Of a stretch of DNA of 64,000 nucleotides, positions 1-7,538 are shown piece after piece (the first letter of the stretch is position 1; each line of letters starts with the position of its first letter). The notes under the pieces are model-generated. The model had not been told where the DNA came from, did no database searches, and saw only the letters and a program-made list of their open reading frames with translations. The stretch covers positions 1 to 64,000 of the forward strand of contig JACJZH010000006.1 in NCBI GenBank assembly GCA_020635695.1. Direction: 5' to 3'. Source of the DNA: Flavobacteriales bacterium (GTDB lineage Bacteria > Bacteroidota > Bacteroidia > Flavobacteriales_F > PHOS-HE28). Both the position numbers and the translations under genes were made by a program.

Positions 1-1
1 C

Positions 2-142
2 CTGGGCGGGATGACGTACCGGGAGTACCGGACGGCGAAGGGAGACGGTACAGTTCGCCTGCTGTTCTGGACCACGCCGGACCAGGCCGCCTGGCTGGAG
101 CGGGAGAGCGTGCCGGTCGTGGAGAGCTATGTGGACAGGTGA
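2..142 (+). CDS. 3' end of an unidentified protein (partial)
   Basis: The frame is open from the window edge to a TGA at 140-142 and gives the last 46 residues of a protein. They include a LLFWTTPDQAAWLERE stretch rich in aromatic and acidic residues. The start lies outside the window and no family is recognised. Codon use (G/C at third positions) matches the neighbours, so it looks like a real coding end. It stops 38 bases before the preferred start of the next gene. Confidence 0.6.
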   Translation: MGGMTYREYRTAKGDGTVRLLFWTTPDQAAWLERESVPVVESYVDR

Positions 143-165
143 CATCCGGGCGTTGCCCGGCACAC

Positions 166-173
166 CACCTTTG
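166..173 (+). promoter_or_regulatory. -7 box CACCTTTG for the gene at 180
   Basis: The octamer matches the Bacteroidota -7 consensus TAnnTTTG at 6 of the defined positions except the first base. It ends six bases before the ATG at 180. This is the main reason for preferring that ATG over the in-frame ATG at 129, which would sit upstream of the expected transcript start. No convincing -33 TTG was seen. Confidence 0.45.
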
Positions 174-179
174 TGGGGC

Positions 180-1346
180 ATGCTCCGCCTTTCCGTTGCC
201 GCCCTGACCCGGATCGCCGTCGCCGATGGAACGGCCCAGGTGGCCTCCGAGCCGGGCGAACCGCTGGTGCAGGGCATCCGCCCCACCGAGGCCGTGTACC
301 TGAGCGGCGCCGGTAGTCCCGACCTGATGCTGGAAGGCCGTGCCGAGCGGCGGCCCGACCCCGCACAGAGGCTGGATGGCTGGTACCAGCAAGTGGTGCG
401 CACGGTGCCGGGCACGGCGCTGCTGTACCACAGCACCCGCCACCAAAGCCGGCTGGTGGAACTGGCCGAGGGGGAAACCCTGGACACCGCGCTGCTGGCC
501 GCCCGGCTGCACTACCAGCAACTGAGCTGGGGGCCTGAGGACGGCAGCACGGAGCTCCGCATCCTGCAGCAGGCCTTCGGTCCGGGCATCAGCGAAGAGG
601 CCGCCATCTGGACGGGCACCGGCGTGCAACCGGACGGGGTGCTGGTGCTGCGCCGCACCGAGGGCCGCCGCACCTGGCTGGCGTCCTTCCGGGTACGCTT
701 CACCCTGCCGGCGGGTACGGTGAGCGTGGTGCCGGTGGAGACGATCGAAGTGCCCTACGCCTACGGAAGGAAGCTGACGCCTGCGTCTCCCCTGCCAAAG
801 GACGATCCCTTTGGCCACGGAACGGCCTACCAGCGTGTGATCCCACCCGGCGTGCCCCCGGACGAGGAGGTGGACCTGGACGGCGATGGCGTGCCCGAGG
901 TGGTGCTGGTGGGCCACACCGCATACCCCTACGGCAATGGCGATGGTGCCTACCACGTGCGCGGCATCGCCCCGGCGCCGGGTGCCGCCCTGCTGATGGC
1001 GCAGCACGGCGAAGGGATCTGGACGCCCTACCACTTCCCCACACAAGGCGGCCTGCGTCCGGAACAACTTCAGGAAGGCCTCGCCAACGGCATCCTCCGC
1101 TGGACGGAGGAGGATGGAACGGACATGGTGCTGGGCGTACTGGAGCACGATGCCAATGCTCCCGGCGGTCCGGTGGCCTGGCACTACGCAGAAGGTTTCG
1201 TGCAGGAGCCCTTCGTGGTCCGCTACACCACCTATGGCAGACCCATGTGGGCCGCGTTCCGGGTGGTGGGCATACTGCCCGGCGGAGAGCTGTACCTGGA
1301 GCTATTGACGTTCGCGGAGGAAGGTGAGGTGCTGCGGGCACCGTGA
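180..1346 (+). CDS. Hypothetical protein with a GLANGxxRW motif
   Basis: A 388-residue protein of unknown function. An in-frame ATG at 129 would lengthen it by 17 residues, but a -7 box at 166-173 favours 180. The centre carries DLDGDGVPEVVLVG, a short calcium-binding-like Dx[DN]xDG loop as found in FG-GAP/EF-hand repeats. Near the C-terminus is LRPEQLQEGLANGILRW, closely resembling a segment of the secreted protein encoded at 4368-4934, so the two probably share a domain. No convincing signal peptide was seen with either start. The role is not known. Confidence 0.7.
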   Translation: MLRLSVAALTRIAVADGTAQVASEPGEPLVQGIRPTEAVYLSGAGSPDLMLEGRAERRPDPAQRLDGWYQQVVRTVPGTALLYHSTRHQSRLVELAEGETLDTALLAARLHYQQLSWGPEDGSTELRILQQAFGPGISEEAAIWTGTGVQPDGVLVLRRTEGRRTWLASFRVRFTLPAGTVSVVPVETIEVPYAYGRKLTPASPLPKDDPFGHGTAYQRVIPPGVPPDEEVDLDGDGVPEVVLVGHTAYPYGNGDGAYHVRGIAPAPGAALLMAQHGEGIWTPYHFPTQGGLRPEQLQEGLANGILRWTEEDGTDMVLGVLEHDANAPGGPVAWHYAEGFVQEPFVVRYTTYGRPMWAAFRVVGILPGGELYLELLTFAEEGEVLRAP

Positions 1347-1403
1347 GGAAGGAGAGACTGCTCTTCTTCTCTTGTCGTTCCACCCTCCTGTCATTCCGCT
1401 CTC

Positions 1404-1439
1404 CTGTCATTCCGGCCTTGAGCCGGAATCGCGAAGAGC
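1404..1439. repeat. Dispersed repeat, copy 1 (tgtcattccggccttgagcc type)
   Basis: This unit and the one at 1551-1587 share about 30 bases (tcattccggccttgagccg, then gatcgcgaaga with one or two changes). Their conceptual translation reads HSGLEPESR, a sequence often mis-annotated as protein in environmental genomes. The 1347-1715 gap between genes is filled by these repeats and a hairpin; no gene was seen in it. Confidence 0.7.
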
Positions 1440-1471
1440 CCCACGAGGGCTGCGGTCCTTTGTCTTCCGCG

Positions 1472-1508
1472 ATGCCGGGCCCTTCGACAGGCTCAGGACG
1501 CCCGGCAT
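1472..1508. repeat. Hairpin repeat between the two dispersed copies
   Basis: The arms atgccgggc (1472-1480) and gcccggcat (1500-1508) are perfectly complementary and enclose a 19-base loop containing ttcgacaggctcag, a common REP-like core. It lies between two copies of another dispersed repeat in a non-coding gap. It has no T-run, so it is not clearly a terminator for the upstream gene. Confidence 0.6.
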
Positions 1509-1550
1509 GACGATCCATTGGGACGCCCCTCTCCTCTCATTCCCACCGCG

Positions 1551-1587
1551 CTGTCATTCCGGCCTTGAGCCGGGATCGCGAAGATCC
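1551..1587. repeat. Dispersed repeat, copy 2
   Basis: Second copy of the repeat at 1404-1439, in the same orientation, about 147 bases downstream. The two copies differ by an A/G change in the central ccgg(a/g)atcgcg and at the end. Confidence 0.7.
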
Positions 1588-1715
1588 CCGGGGGCTATTC
1601 TCTGTCCCGGCAATGGCCGTTCCGATGCGGCATGGCCGGGAAGCGAGCGTTCGATCGTTCACGATCAAGGGTCCTGTTCGATAAGTGAAGCGACATGAAC
1701 CAAAGGACCTACTTG

Positions 1716-3749
1716 ATGAAGTCTTTCATACTCCCTGCTCTGCTACTTCCCCTTGCCGCGAACGTGAACGCACAGACCTGGTACCCTGCCAACGAGCCCT
1801 TCGGTGGGCGCGTGGCCTGCCTGCACGAAGCCACCGATGGCGCCCTGCTCTGCGGCACGCTGAAGGGATTGTACCGGAGTACCGATGACGGCCAGTCCTG
1901 GCAGAACATTTCCGGGACCTACGCGAACTGGTCCTTCGCCAGCGCCACCTCCACCCCTTCCGGCACCTACCTGGTTCAAAAGAGCGCCTTCGAAACGCTT
2001 CGATCCACCGACGCCGGTCAGAGCTGGACACCCCTGGTCACCCCCAACTGGACCTCCGCCAGCGAGTTGCTGACGAACAGCAACGGGCAGGTGTTCATCT
2101 CCACGAACACCAATGCCTGGCGTTCCGATGATGAAGGCGACACCTGGAGCGCCATCCCGACGCCCGCCCCCCAGCACACCTTGCGAAGTCTGCAGCTGAG
2201 CCCGGACGAGGAGCTCTTTGCCGGTACGACCAACAAGCGGATACTCCGCAGCGATGACAACGGAGACACATGGATCGAGCTGTTCACGGCCGCCAACGAC
2301 ATCCAGGTCTTCGCCTTCGTGGGCAACGATGTGGTGTATGCGCTTACAAGCTTCTCAGGCCTTTACAAGAGCACCGACAACGGCGACACGTGGACCCTGC
2401 TGCCCGCACTGCCGGGCACCAACGGAGGATACACCATGGCCACCAACGCTGCCGGGGATGTGTTCGTAGGCTCCTACGACGACCTCGTGTTCCGTAGCAC
2501 CGATGGCGGAAACACCTGGACGGACGTGAGCTACGACCTGCCCAACGCGGCCACGATCGTGCTGATGGTGAACTCCAATGACGAACTGATGGCCGGTACC
2601 GAGGCGGCCGGGGTACAGGTGCTGAACGGCACCTCGTGGGATGCACGGAACCAAGGGATCACCGGCGTCCTCTTCGATCGCATGCGGTCCTTTGACGGAG
2701 TGCTTTACGCTTGCACGGACTACGGGGTGTTCAGCAGCACCGACCAGGGAGTCACCTGGCAGCAAAGCGTGATGGGCATGGTGGACACTGAGGTCCTGGC
2801 CATCACCAAGGCGGCGAACGGCGACTTGTACGCGGGTTCCGAACAACTGTACCGCAGCCAGGACGGCATCACCTGGACGGACATCTCCTCCGCCTTTCCC
2901 GGTGGCGAGGTGTTCGTGACCGACCTGCTGGCCGAGCCGGGTGGAAGACTGGTGGTAGCGACGGACGAATACGGCATTCGCTATACCGATGACCAGGGCC
3001 AGAGCTGGACCTACGCGAACACCAACCTCGACGATGTGACGATGACCTTCATCCGCAAGGCTGCGAACGGCTACTATTTCACTGCTGACGGGTACAACCT
3101 ATACCGAAGCAACGACCTGACCGGTGCCTGGGAGGTGATCAACACCGGGCTCACGGATACGGACATCGAGGAATTCGCCGTTGGCAACGGCAACCTGTTC
3201 GCCATCACCTATTCGGACGGGCTTTTCGTCAGCACCGATAATGGTGATACCTGGACCCTCTCCATTGACGAGGACTTCGAGAACGTGACCGTGAACGGGA
3301 ACGAGGTCTACTGCGCGAGCGCCAATGGGACCACCGGCGGCGTGTATCGTTCGCTGGACAATGGCGGCACCTGGACGAACATCGTGAACGGGCTGCCCAG
3401 CGCGGAAGCGGACGAAGTGCACTACATGACGAACGTGGGTGTGTTCGCGCGCTTGGATGATCACGGCCTCTACACGCTGGACTTCAACGTGGTCGGAGTT
3501 CCTGAGACCCTGGACCGTATGATCTTGCTCACCGGGTTCCCCAACCCCTGCCAGGACCGGTTCACTTTGCTGGACGCGGGCAGCGGTCAGATCTGGCGTA
3601 TGCTGGACGAGCAAGGCCGCCTGCTCCGGACGGGCCGGACCGGCTCCCAACACCTGGTGCTGGACGTGCAGGACCTGATGCCGGGCAGCTACCTCCTGCA
3701 GGTGCAAGGGCCTGAAGGCCGGCGCATCGGCCGCTTCGTGAAGCAGTGA
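1716..3749 (+). CDS. T9SS-secreted beta-propeller (BNR/sortilin-like) protein
   Basis: A 677-residue exported protein. The ATG at 1716 gives a clean signal peptide (MKSFILPALLLPLAANVNAQ); an in-frame ATG at 1695 would add seven residues before it. The body has many repeats of the form Y(R/K)STDDGxSW, the Asp-box signature of sialidase/VPS10-type beta-propellers, spaced 40-50 residues apart over roughly residues 40-560. The last 80 residues (GFPNPCQDRFTL... to a final SYLLQVQGPEGRRIGRF) form a type A C-terminal T9SS sorting domain, so the protein is predicted to reach the cell surface. The ligand is unknown. It is followed by a strong hairpin at 3786-3807. Confidence 0.9.
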   Translation: MKSFILPALLLPLAANVNAQTWYPANEPFGGRVACLHEATDGALLCGTLKGLYRSTDDGQSWQNISGTYANWSFASATSTPSGTYLVQKSAFETLRSTDAGQSWTPLVTPNWTSASELLTNSNGQVFISTNTNAWRSDDEGDTWSAIPTPAPQHTLRSLQLSPDEELFAGTTNKRILRSDDNGDTWIELFTAANDIQVFAFVGNDVVYALTSFSGLYKSTDNGDTWTLLPALPGTNGGYTMATNAAGDVFVGSYDDLVFRSTDGGNTWTDVSYDLPNAATIVLMVNSNDELMAGTEAAGVQVLNGTSWDARNQGITGVLFDRMRSFDGVLYACTDYGVFSSTDQGVTWQQSVMGMVDTEVLAITKAANGDLYAGSEQLYRSQDGITWTDISSAFPGGEVFVTDLLAEPGGRLVVATDEYGIRYTDDQGQSWTYANTNLDDVTMTFIRKAANGYYFTADGYNLYRSNDLTGAWEVINTGLTDTDIEEFAVGNGNLFAITYSDGLFVSTDNGDTWTLSIDEDFENVTVNGNEVYCASANGTTGGVYRSLDNGGTWTNIVNGLPSAEADEVHYMTNVGVFARLDDHGLYTLDFNVVGVPETLDRMILLTGFPNPCQDRFTLLDAGSGQIWRMLDEQGRLLRTGRTGSQHLVLDVQDLMPGSYLLQVQGPEGRRIGRFVKQ

Positions 3750-3785
3750 TCGCTACACGGCCTGGCCGTGTAAGAACAGAGGGCG

Positions 3786-3807
3786 ACGCCCCGCTTCGGC
3801 GGGGCGT
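3786..3807 (+). terminator. Hairpin terminator after the T9SS propeller gene
   Basis: A perfect 9-bp stem (acgccccgc/gcggggcgt) closes on a TTCG tetraloop, a very stable configuration. It lies 37 bases after the stop codon at 3749. The downstream T-run is short (ttgt), so termination may be only partly Rho-independent. Confidence 0.7.
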
Positions 3808-3864
3808 TGTCGGTGAAACCCGTGCCTGATCGAACCTGACCGGGGCTCGCTTGTACAGCAGGGC

Positions 3865-4368
3865 ATGCGAGCGACCACCCTGCTGCTGGCCTTACTTCCG
3901 TTCCTGGCCACCGCCCAGCACTGCGGATACTGCGGTGCCGGCCTCATCGCCATACACGCTCATGCGGAGGGTGACCCAGAACTGGTCGCCGGATTACGGA
4001 TCACCCTGCTGGACAGCGCCGGGGTGCCAGCCATGCATCACAGCGACAACCCCTACGGGGACTTCGACCGGAACGACCTGCGCACCGCCAGTTGGGAGCA
4101 GCGCCTCCCGTGGAAAGGCCGGAGTGATCGGCGGTTCCCCTTCGCGGGTGACACCTATGTGCTGGTGGTACCGGTGGGGCTGTTACGAACCGGATGGAGC
4201 GTGCTGGTGCAGGACATGGACCAGGATGCGCCACGTTTCCGCGAACAGGTGGTGCCGCTCCGCTCCTATGACTGCCATCCGCTCTGCGGCAGGGCCGAAG
4301 ACGAGGTCTACGAACCCCGATCAGGCCACCCTGAGTTCACACCGATCGATGTCATCTTGCGACCCTGA
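3865..4368 (+). CDS. Exported hypothetical protein
   Basis: A 167-residue protein with an N-terminal signal peptide (hydrophobic TLLLALLPFLATAQ, cleavage probably after AQ). The mature start has HCGYCG, then a stretch alternating beta-like segments (LVAGLRITLLDSAG) typical of a small beta-sandwich; a possible second Cys pair lies near DCHPLCG towards the end. Its stop overlaps the next ATG by one base (4368), so the two genes are probably translated together. No family is recognised. Confidence 0.75.
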   Translation: MRATTLLLALLPFLATAQHCGYCGAGLIAIHAHAEGDPELVAGLRITLLDSAGVPAMHHSDNPYGDFDRNDLRTASWEQRLPWKGRSDRRFPFAGDTYVLVVPVGLLRTGWSVLVQDMDQDAPRFREQVVPLRSYDCHPLCGRAEDEVYEPRSGHPEFTPIDVILRP

Positions 4369-4934
4369 TGAGACCCCTGACCATCCCCCTCCTGCTCCTT
4401 GTAGCCACGCCTCTTCTGGCCCAGCCCGGCGAGCTCTTTTTACAGGATCCCTGCCCGCTTCCTGTTCGGCACCTGTCTCCCCTGGACAGCACACGCGCCG
4501 ACCTCTGGCTGCACGGGATCGTGGAAGGCACCGAGGATGTACCCAGCAGCGCGGGGCACTGCATCCAGGCGATCGCCACCGGGCCGCACGTACAGGTGTT
4601 GTACGGCTTTGATGCCCGCAGGAACGGGGACATCCTGAACCCCGAACGGCACGGCAGGTTGCAGCCTGACAGCCTGGCCGATGGGCTGGCGAACGGCAAC
4701 TTCCGTTGGGACCGCGGAGACCTGCGCGTCGCCTGGCAGGGCTACGGCAACTTCTTTGAAGGCAACGGGTGGACGCAGCCGAACGAGGCGGGCACGCTGC
4801 GCATGATCCTGCGCGTGACCACCGAGGAAGCGGTGCAACTGGCCGTGGTGCAGATCGCCACCAACCAAGCGGAAGGCTTCGCGAGTGTGGCGGCATTGAA
4901 GGTGGTTCCGGAGGGGGACGCGCTGACCTGGTGA
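4368..4934 (+). CDS. Exported hypothetical protein with a GLANGxxRW motif
   Basis: A 188-residue protein with a signal peptide (LTIPLLLLVATPLLAQ). The segment LQPDSLADGLANGNFRW matches a segment of the protein at 180-1346, suggesting a shared uncharacterised domain. Its ATG overlaps the stop of the upstream exported protein (tgATG arrangement), so the two form an operon. The rest is beta-rich with no recognised motif. Confidence 0.75.
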   Translation: MRPLTIPLLLLVATPLLAQPGELFLQDPCPLPVRHLSPLDSTRADLWLHGIVEGTEDVPSSAGHCIQAIATGPHVQVLYGFDARRNGDILNPERHGRLQPDSLADGLANGNFRWDRGDLRVAWQGYGNFFEGNGWTQPNEAGTLRMILRVTTEEAVQLAVVQIATNQAEGFASVAALKVVPEGDALTW

Positions 4935-4968
4935 GGGGCACGTCGAGGCACGGTCTACCTTGGAGCCC

Positions 4969-6048
4969 ATGCACAGCAGCTCCTTATTGATCACCCTCAC
5001 CTCCCTGCTCACCGCATGCGGCCAGGGGAACCCTCAGGAACAGCTGCCGGCGGAAGCAGCCAGGAACAAGGACACCCTCCTACACCAAGGCACCCCGCTC
5101 GCGCAATACGTGGTGGAGGCCTTCGCGGACAGGCGGGGCACGGTCTGGTTCGGCACCATGGAGCATGGGCTCGCCTCCTACAACGGGAACGAACTCGCGT
5201 TCTTCCCCGGTACGGAAGGGCTCACGGTGGTAAGCATCAACGAGGATGCCGAAGGCCGCATCTGGTTCGCCGGGCACGAAGGCACGGGTTTGCGCTACTT
5301 CGACCCTGCCGCAGAACCTCCGGTCATCACCACCCTCTGGAAGGAGGAGACCAGCGTGACCACCGACCGAGCGGGCACCGTATGGGTGGGCACCAACGCG
5401 GGCGTATTGCGCCAGGAGGGTGACCGCTTCGTGCCTTTCCCCCTGCCGATCGATCGGTCGGTGATCGGGGAGTACGCCATCGTTCCCGGTCGCGCCTCGC
5501 TGGCCCTGGAGGACAGCCGAGGGAACCTGTGGTTCCGCACGGACGGGGCGGGGGCGATCCGCTACAAGGATGGCACCTTCACCCAATTCACCAAGGAGCA
5601 CGGGCTGTGCAGCAACATGGTGAACGGCATCGTGGAGGACGACCAGGGCCGGCTCTGGTTCATTTGCATGCAGGCCTACCAGCCGGAGATGACCTATGAT
5701 GGCGGGCTGTGCCGCCTGGAGGACCCGTCCGTGGCCACCGCAGAGGAAGCACGCTTCACCACCTTTCCGGATGTGGAAGGGTTGCACCACAACGATCTCT
5801 ACACCCTGTTCAAGGACAGCGGCGGGGCGATCTGGATCGGTGCCACGGGGCGCGGCGCCTACCGCTACCAGGATGGCGAGTTCACGCTCTTCGACCGCAC
5901 GGACCGCCCCGACCTGAACGCGAGCTTCGGGCTGCAGGGCATGGCGGAGGATGCGCAGGGCCGGCTGTGGTGCGGTTTCAGCGGCGGGTTGTTCCGCCTG
6001 GACGAGGGCACCTTCAAGCACATGCCGCGCGAGGGGCCCTGGGAGTGA
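4969..6048 (+). CDS. Lipoprotein with two-component-regulator-type propeller repeats
   Basis: A 359-residue lipoprotein. The frame extends to a TTG at 4960, but the ATG at 4969 directly precedes a good lipoprotein signal with lipobox LTAC (SSLLITLTSLLTACGQG). The body contains repeated units such as DRRGTVWFGTMEHGLASYNG, EDAEGRIWFAGHEG and EDDQGRLWFICMQA. These fit the Reg_prop seven-bladed propeller repeat found in the sensory part of Bacteroidota hybrid two-component systems. Here the propeller stands alone with no kinase or DNA-binding domain. It probably acts as an envelope binding protein; the ligand is unknown. Confidence 0.85.
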   Translation: MHSSSLLITLTSLLTACGQGNPQEQLPAEAARNKDTLLHQGTPLAQYVVEAFADRRGTVWFGTMEHGLASYNGNELAFFPGTEGLTVVSINEDAEGRIWFAGHEGTGLRYFDPAAEPPVITTLWKEETSVTTDRAGTVWVGTNAGVLRQEGDRFVPFPLPIDRSVIGEYAIVPGRASLALEDSRGNLWFRTDGAGAIRYKDGTFTQFTKEHGLCSNMVNGIVEDDQGRLWFICMQAYQPEMTYDGGLCRLEDPSVATAEEARFTTFPDVEGLHHNDLYTLFKDSGGAIWIGATGRGAYRYQDGEFTLFDRTDRPDLNASFGLQGMAEDAQGRLWCGFSGGLFRLDEGTFKHMPREGPWE

Positions 6049-6081
6049 GCTGGAGGTCATTGGATTCCGACCTCGGACGGT

Positions 6082-6089
6082 TATCTTTA
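6082..6089 (+). promoter_or_regulatory. -7 box TATCTTTA
   Basis: Matches TAnnTTTG at all defined positions but the last. It lies upstream of in-frame GTG codons at 6092, 6095 and 6104 and of the ATG at 6125, so it does not settle which of these is the start. Confidence 0.45.
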
Positions 6090-6124
6090 AGGTGGTGGCC
6101 GAGGTGAACCAGTCGTGCATCCTG

Positions 6125-6526
6125 ATGGATGAGGAATTCCTGCACATGGACTTCGTGCCGGACCAGAGCCTCATTCGCCTTCAATGGAAGGGCCATGCGC
6201 GCAGCGGGCAGTACCGCTACGGGCTGGAGCGGGCGCTCGCATTCGTACGTGGCCACGATGTGCGCCATTGGCTGGCCGACCTGCGCGGCATGACGGCCAT
6301 CCTGCAGGAGGACGAGCACTGGGCCAACACGGAGTGGTTCCCGCAGCTCTTCGGCACGGGGCTGGAGAAGATGGCCATCCTGCCCAGCCGCGACTACTTC
6401 AACCAGACCAGCGTGCAACGCTCCTTCACCGCGGTGGACGGACAACTCACCTTCCAGGTAGCCTGGTTCGAGGCCGAACAGGACGCGCTGGATTGGCTCG
6501 GCAAGGCCGAGGCGCGGAGTGCGTGA
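6125..6526 (+). CDS. STAS/SpoIIAA-like domain protein
   Basis: A 133-residue soluble protein. It has the pattern of the SpoIIAA-like/STAS family found singly in Bacteroidota: an early strand (FVPDQSLIRLQWKG), a helix (GLERALAFV), a strand with the central Asp (RHWLADLRGMT), then EWFPQLFGTGLEKMAIL and a terminal helix. Such proteins act in anti-sigma switch-like signalling or lipid binding; the partner is not visible here. The start is uncertain: in-frame GTG codons at 6092, 6095 and 6104 follow a -7 box and would add up to 11 residues. Confidence 0.7.
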   Translation: MDEEFLHMDFVPDQSLIRLQWKGHARSGQYRYGLERALAFVRGHDVRHWLADLRGMTAILQEDEHWANTEWFPQLFGTGLEKMAILPSRDYFNQTSVQRSFTAVDGQLTFQVAWFEAEQDALDWLGKAEARSA

Positions 6527-6538
6527 GAGGCACCCTTT

Positions 6539-7420
6539 CTAGTACGACCCAGGCACGTCCGCGTCCACCACCAGGATGATGTCCGCACGCTCGCGGTCCT
6601 CGTCGGGTAGGCGGTCGAGTTGCTCGGCCGTCACCGTGGCGATGGTGACCACATTCAGCTCCGGGCGCGCCTGCTGCAGGTACCACCCGATGCCTTCGTG
6701 GAAGTCGGAATGGTAGGTACCGTTGAAGTGCAGGAAGCGACCGCCCTCCTGCAGGTGCATCAGCAGGAAATGGGCCATTGTGGCGTCCTTCAGCGCCTGG
6801 GCCTTCACCATGTCGGGGCTGCCGTGGTCGCCCATCATGGTGAGCATGTTCACGTACTGCGGCAGCTCGGGATCGAATGCGATGGGCAGCGGGGCGATCC
6901 ACGCACGCTCGTCCTCCGGCACGGTGTCGAGCGCCTCGAACCCGCCCCGGTTCACGGCACGCGCGTAGCGGCGCGGCACGTTGGTGGCGATGAAGGGCAG
7001 GCCGCGTTCCTTCGCCAGGTCCACGAGCGGCGCGTAATCGGTGGGATGGTTCTTCCACAGGCGCGCCAGCGTATCGAACGCCGCCTGGTCGATCTCGCCC
7101 TTCAGGTAGCGGTCCAAGGTGGCCTGGTCGTCGGCCTCGATCATCTCGGCACCCAGCACCAGCGGCCCGCGATCGGCCAGGTCCTTCGCCACCTCCAGCT
7201 GCAGCCAGTGCGCGATGGAGTTGTTGTGCAGTTCGCCGAAGAGCACCACGTCGGCTTCGCCCAACGTGCGCTGGAAGCGTTTGTGGGAGACCTTCCTTCC
7301 GTTGCCGTCGAAGAGGGCGTAGTTCGGCAGCACCTGGGCGGTGACGAGTCCGGTGCAGAGGATGGCCAGCACGGGCAACGCGCGCTTGGTGAGGCGATGG
7401 AAGGCGAAGTGCGACTGCAT
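6539..7420 (-). CDS. ChaN-like haem-binding family protein
   Basis: A 293-residue protein of the ChaN/Tiki superfamily. The ATG at 7420 gives a membrane-directing N-terminus (ALPVLAILCTGLVTAQ); the frame runs on further upstream into pepD antisense sequence, which is ignored. Family landmarks are VVLFGELHNNSIAHWLQLEV (the conserved GExH block) and LGAEMIEADDQ. In other bacteria ChaN-type proteins bind haem and are linked to iron uptake. No iron-uptake gene is adjacent here. It is divergent from pepD, with a TAGTTTCG -7-like box on the minus strand at 7441-7448. Confidence 0.85.
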   Translation of the reverse strand: MQSHFAFHRLTKRALPVLAILCTGLVTAQVLPNYALFDGNGRKVSHKRFQRTLGEADVVLFGELHNNSIAHWLQLEVAKDLADRGPLVLGAEMIEADDQATLDRYLKGEIDQAAFDTLARLWKNHPTDYAPLVDLAKERGLPFIATNVPRRYARAVNRGGFEALDTVPEDERAWIAPLPIAFDPELPQYVNMLTMMGDHGSPDMVKAQALKDATMAHFLLMHLQEGGRFLHFNGTYHSDFHEGIGWYLQQARPELNVVTIATVTAEQLDRLPDEDRERADIILVVDADVPGSY

Positions 7421-7506
7421 GGAACGAAGTAAGGACTTCCCGAAACTAGTTCGCCTCAGCCGTGCCGTAGGTGATGGCGGGCACAGGGCGGCCGCGAGGA
7501 GCCTTC

Positions 7507-7514
7507 TATCTTCA
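7507..7514 (+). promoter_or_regulatory. -7 box TATCTTCA for pepD
   Basis: Matches the -7 consensus apart from its last two bases. It ends 24 bases before the pepD ATG. No convincing -33 TTG was seen at 19-21 bases upstream. Confidence 0.4.
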
Positions 7515-7538
7515 CGCCCCACCGAAAGCTGCACGACC

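Noticed and set aside
1324..1698. Open frame containing CHSGLEPESR-type segments
   Set aside because: Produced by the dispersed repeats and the hairpin; not conserved protein sequence.
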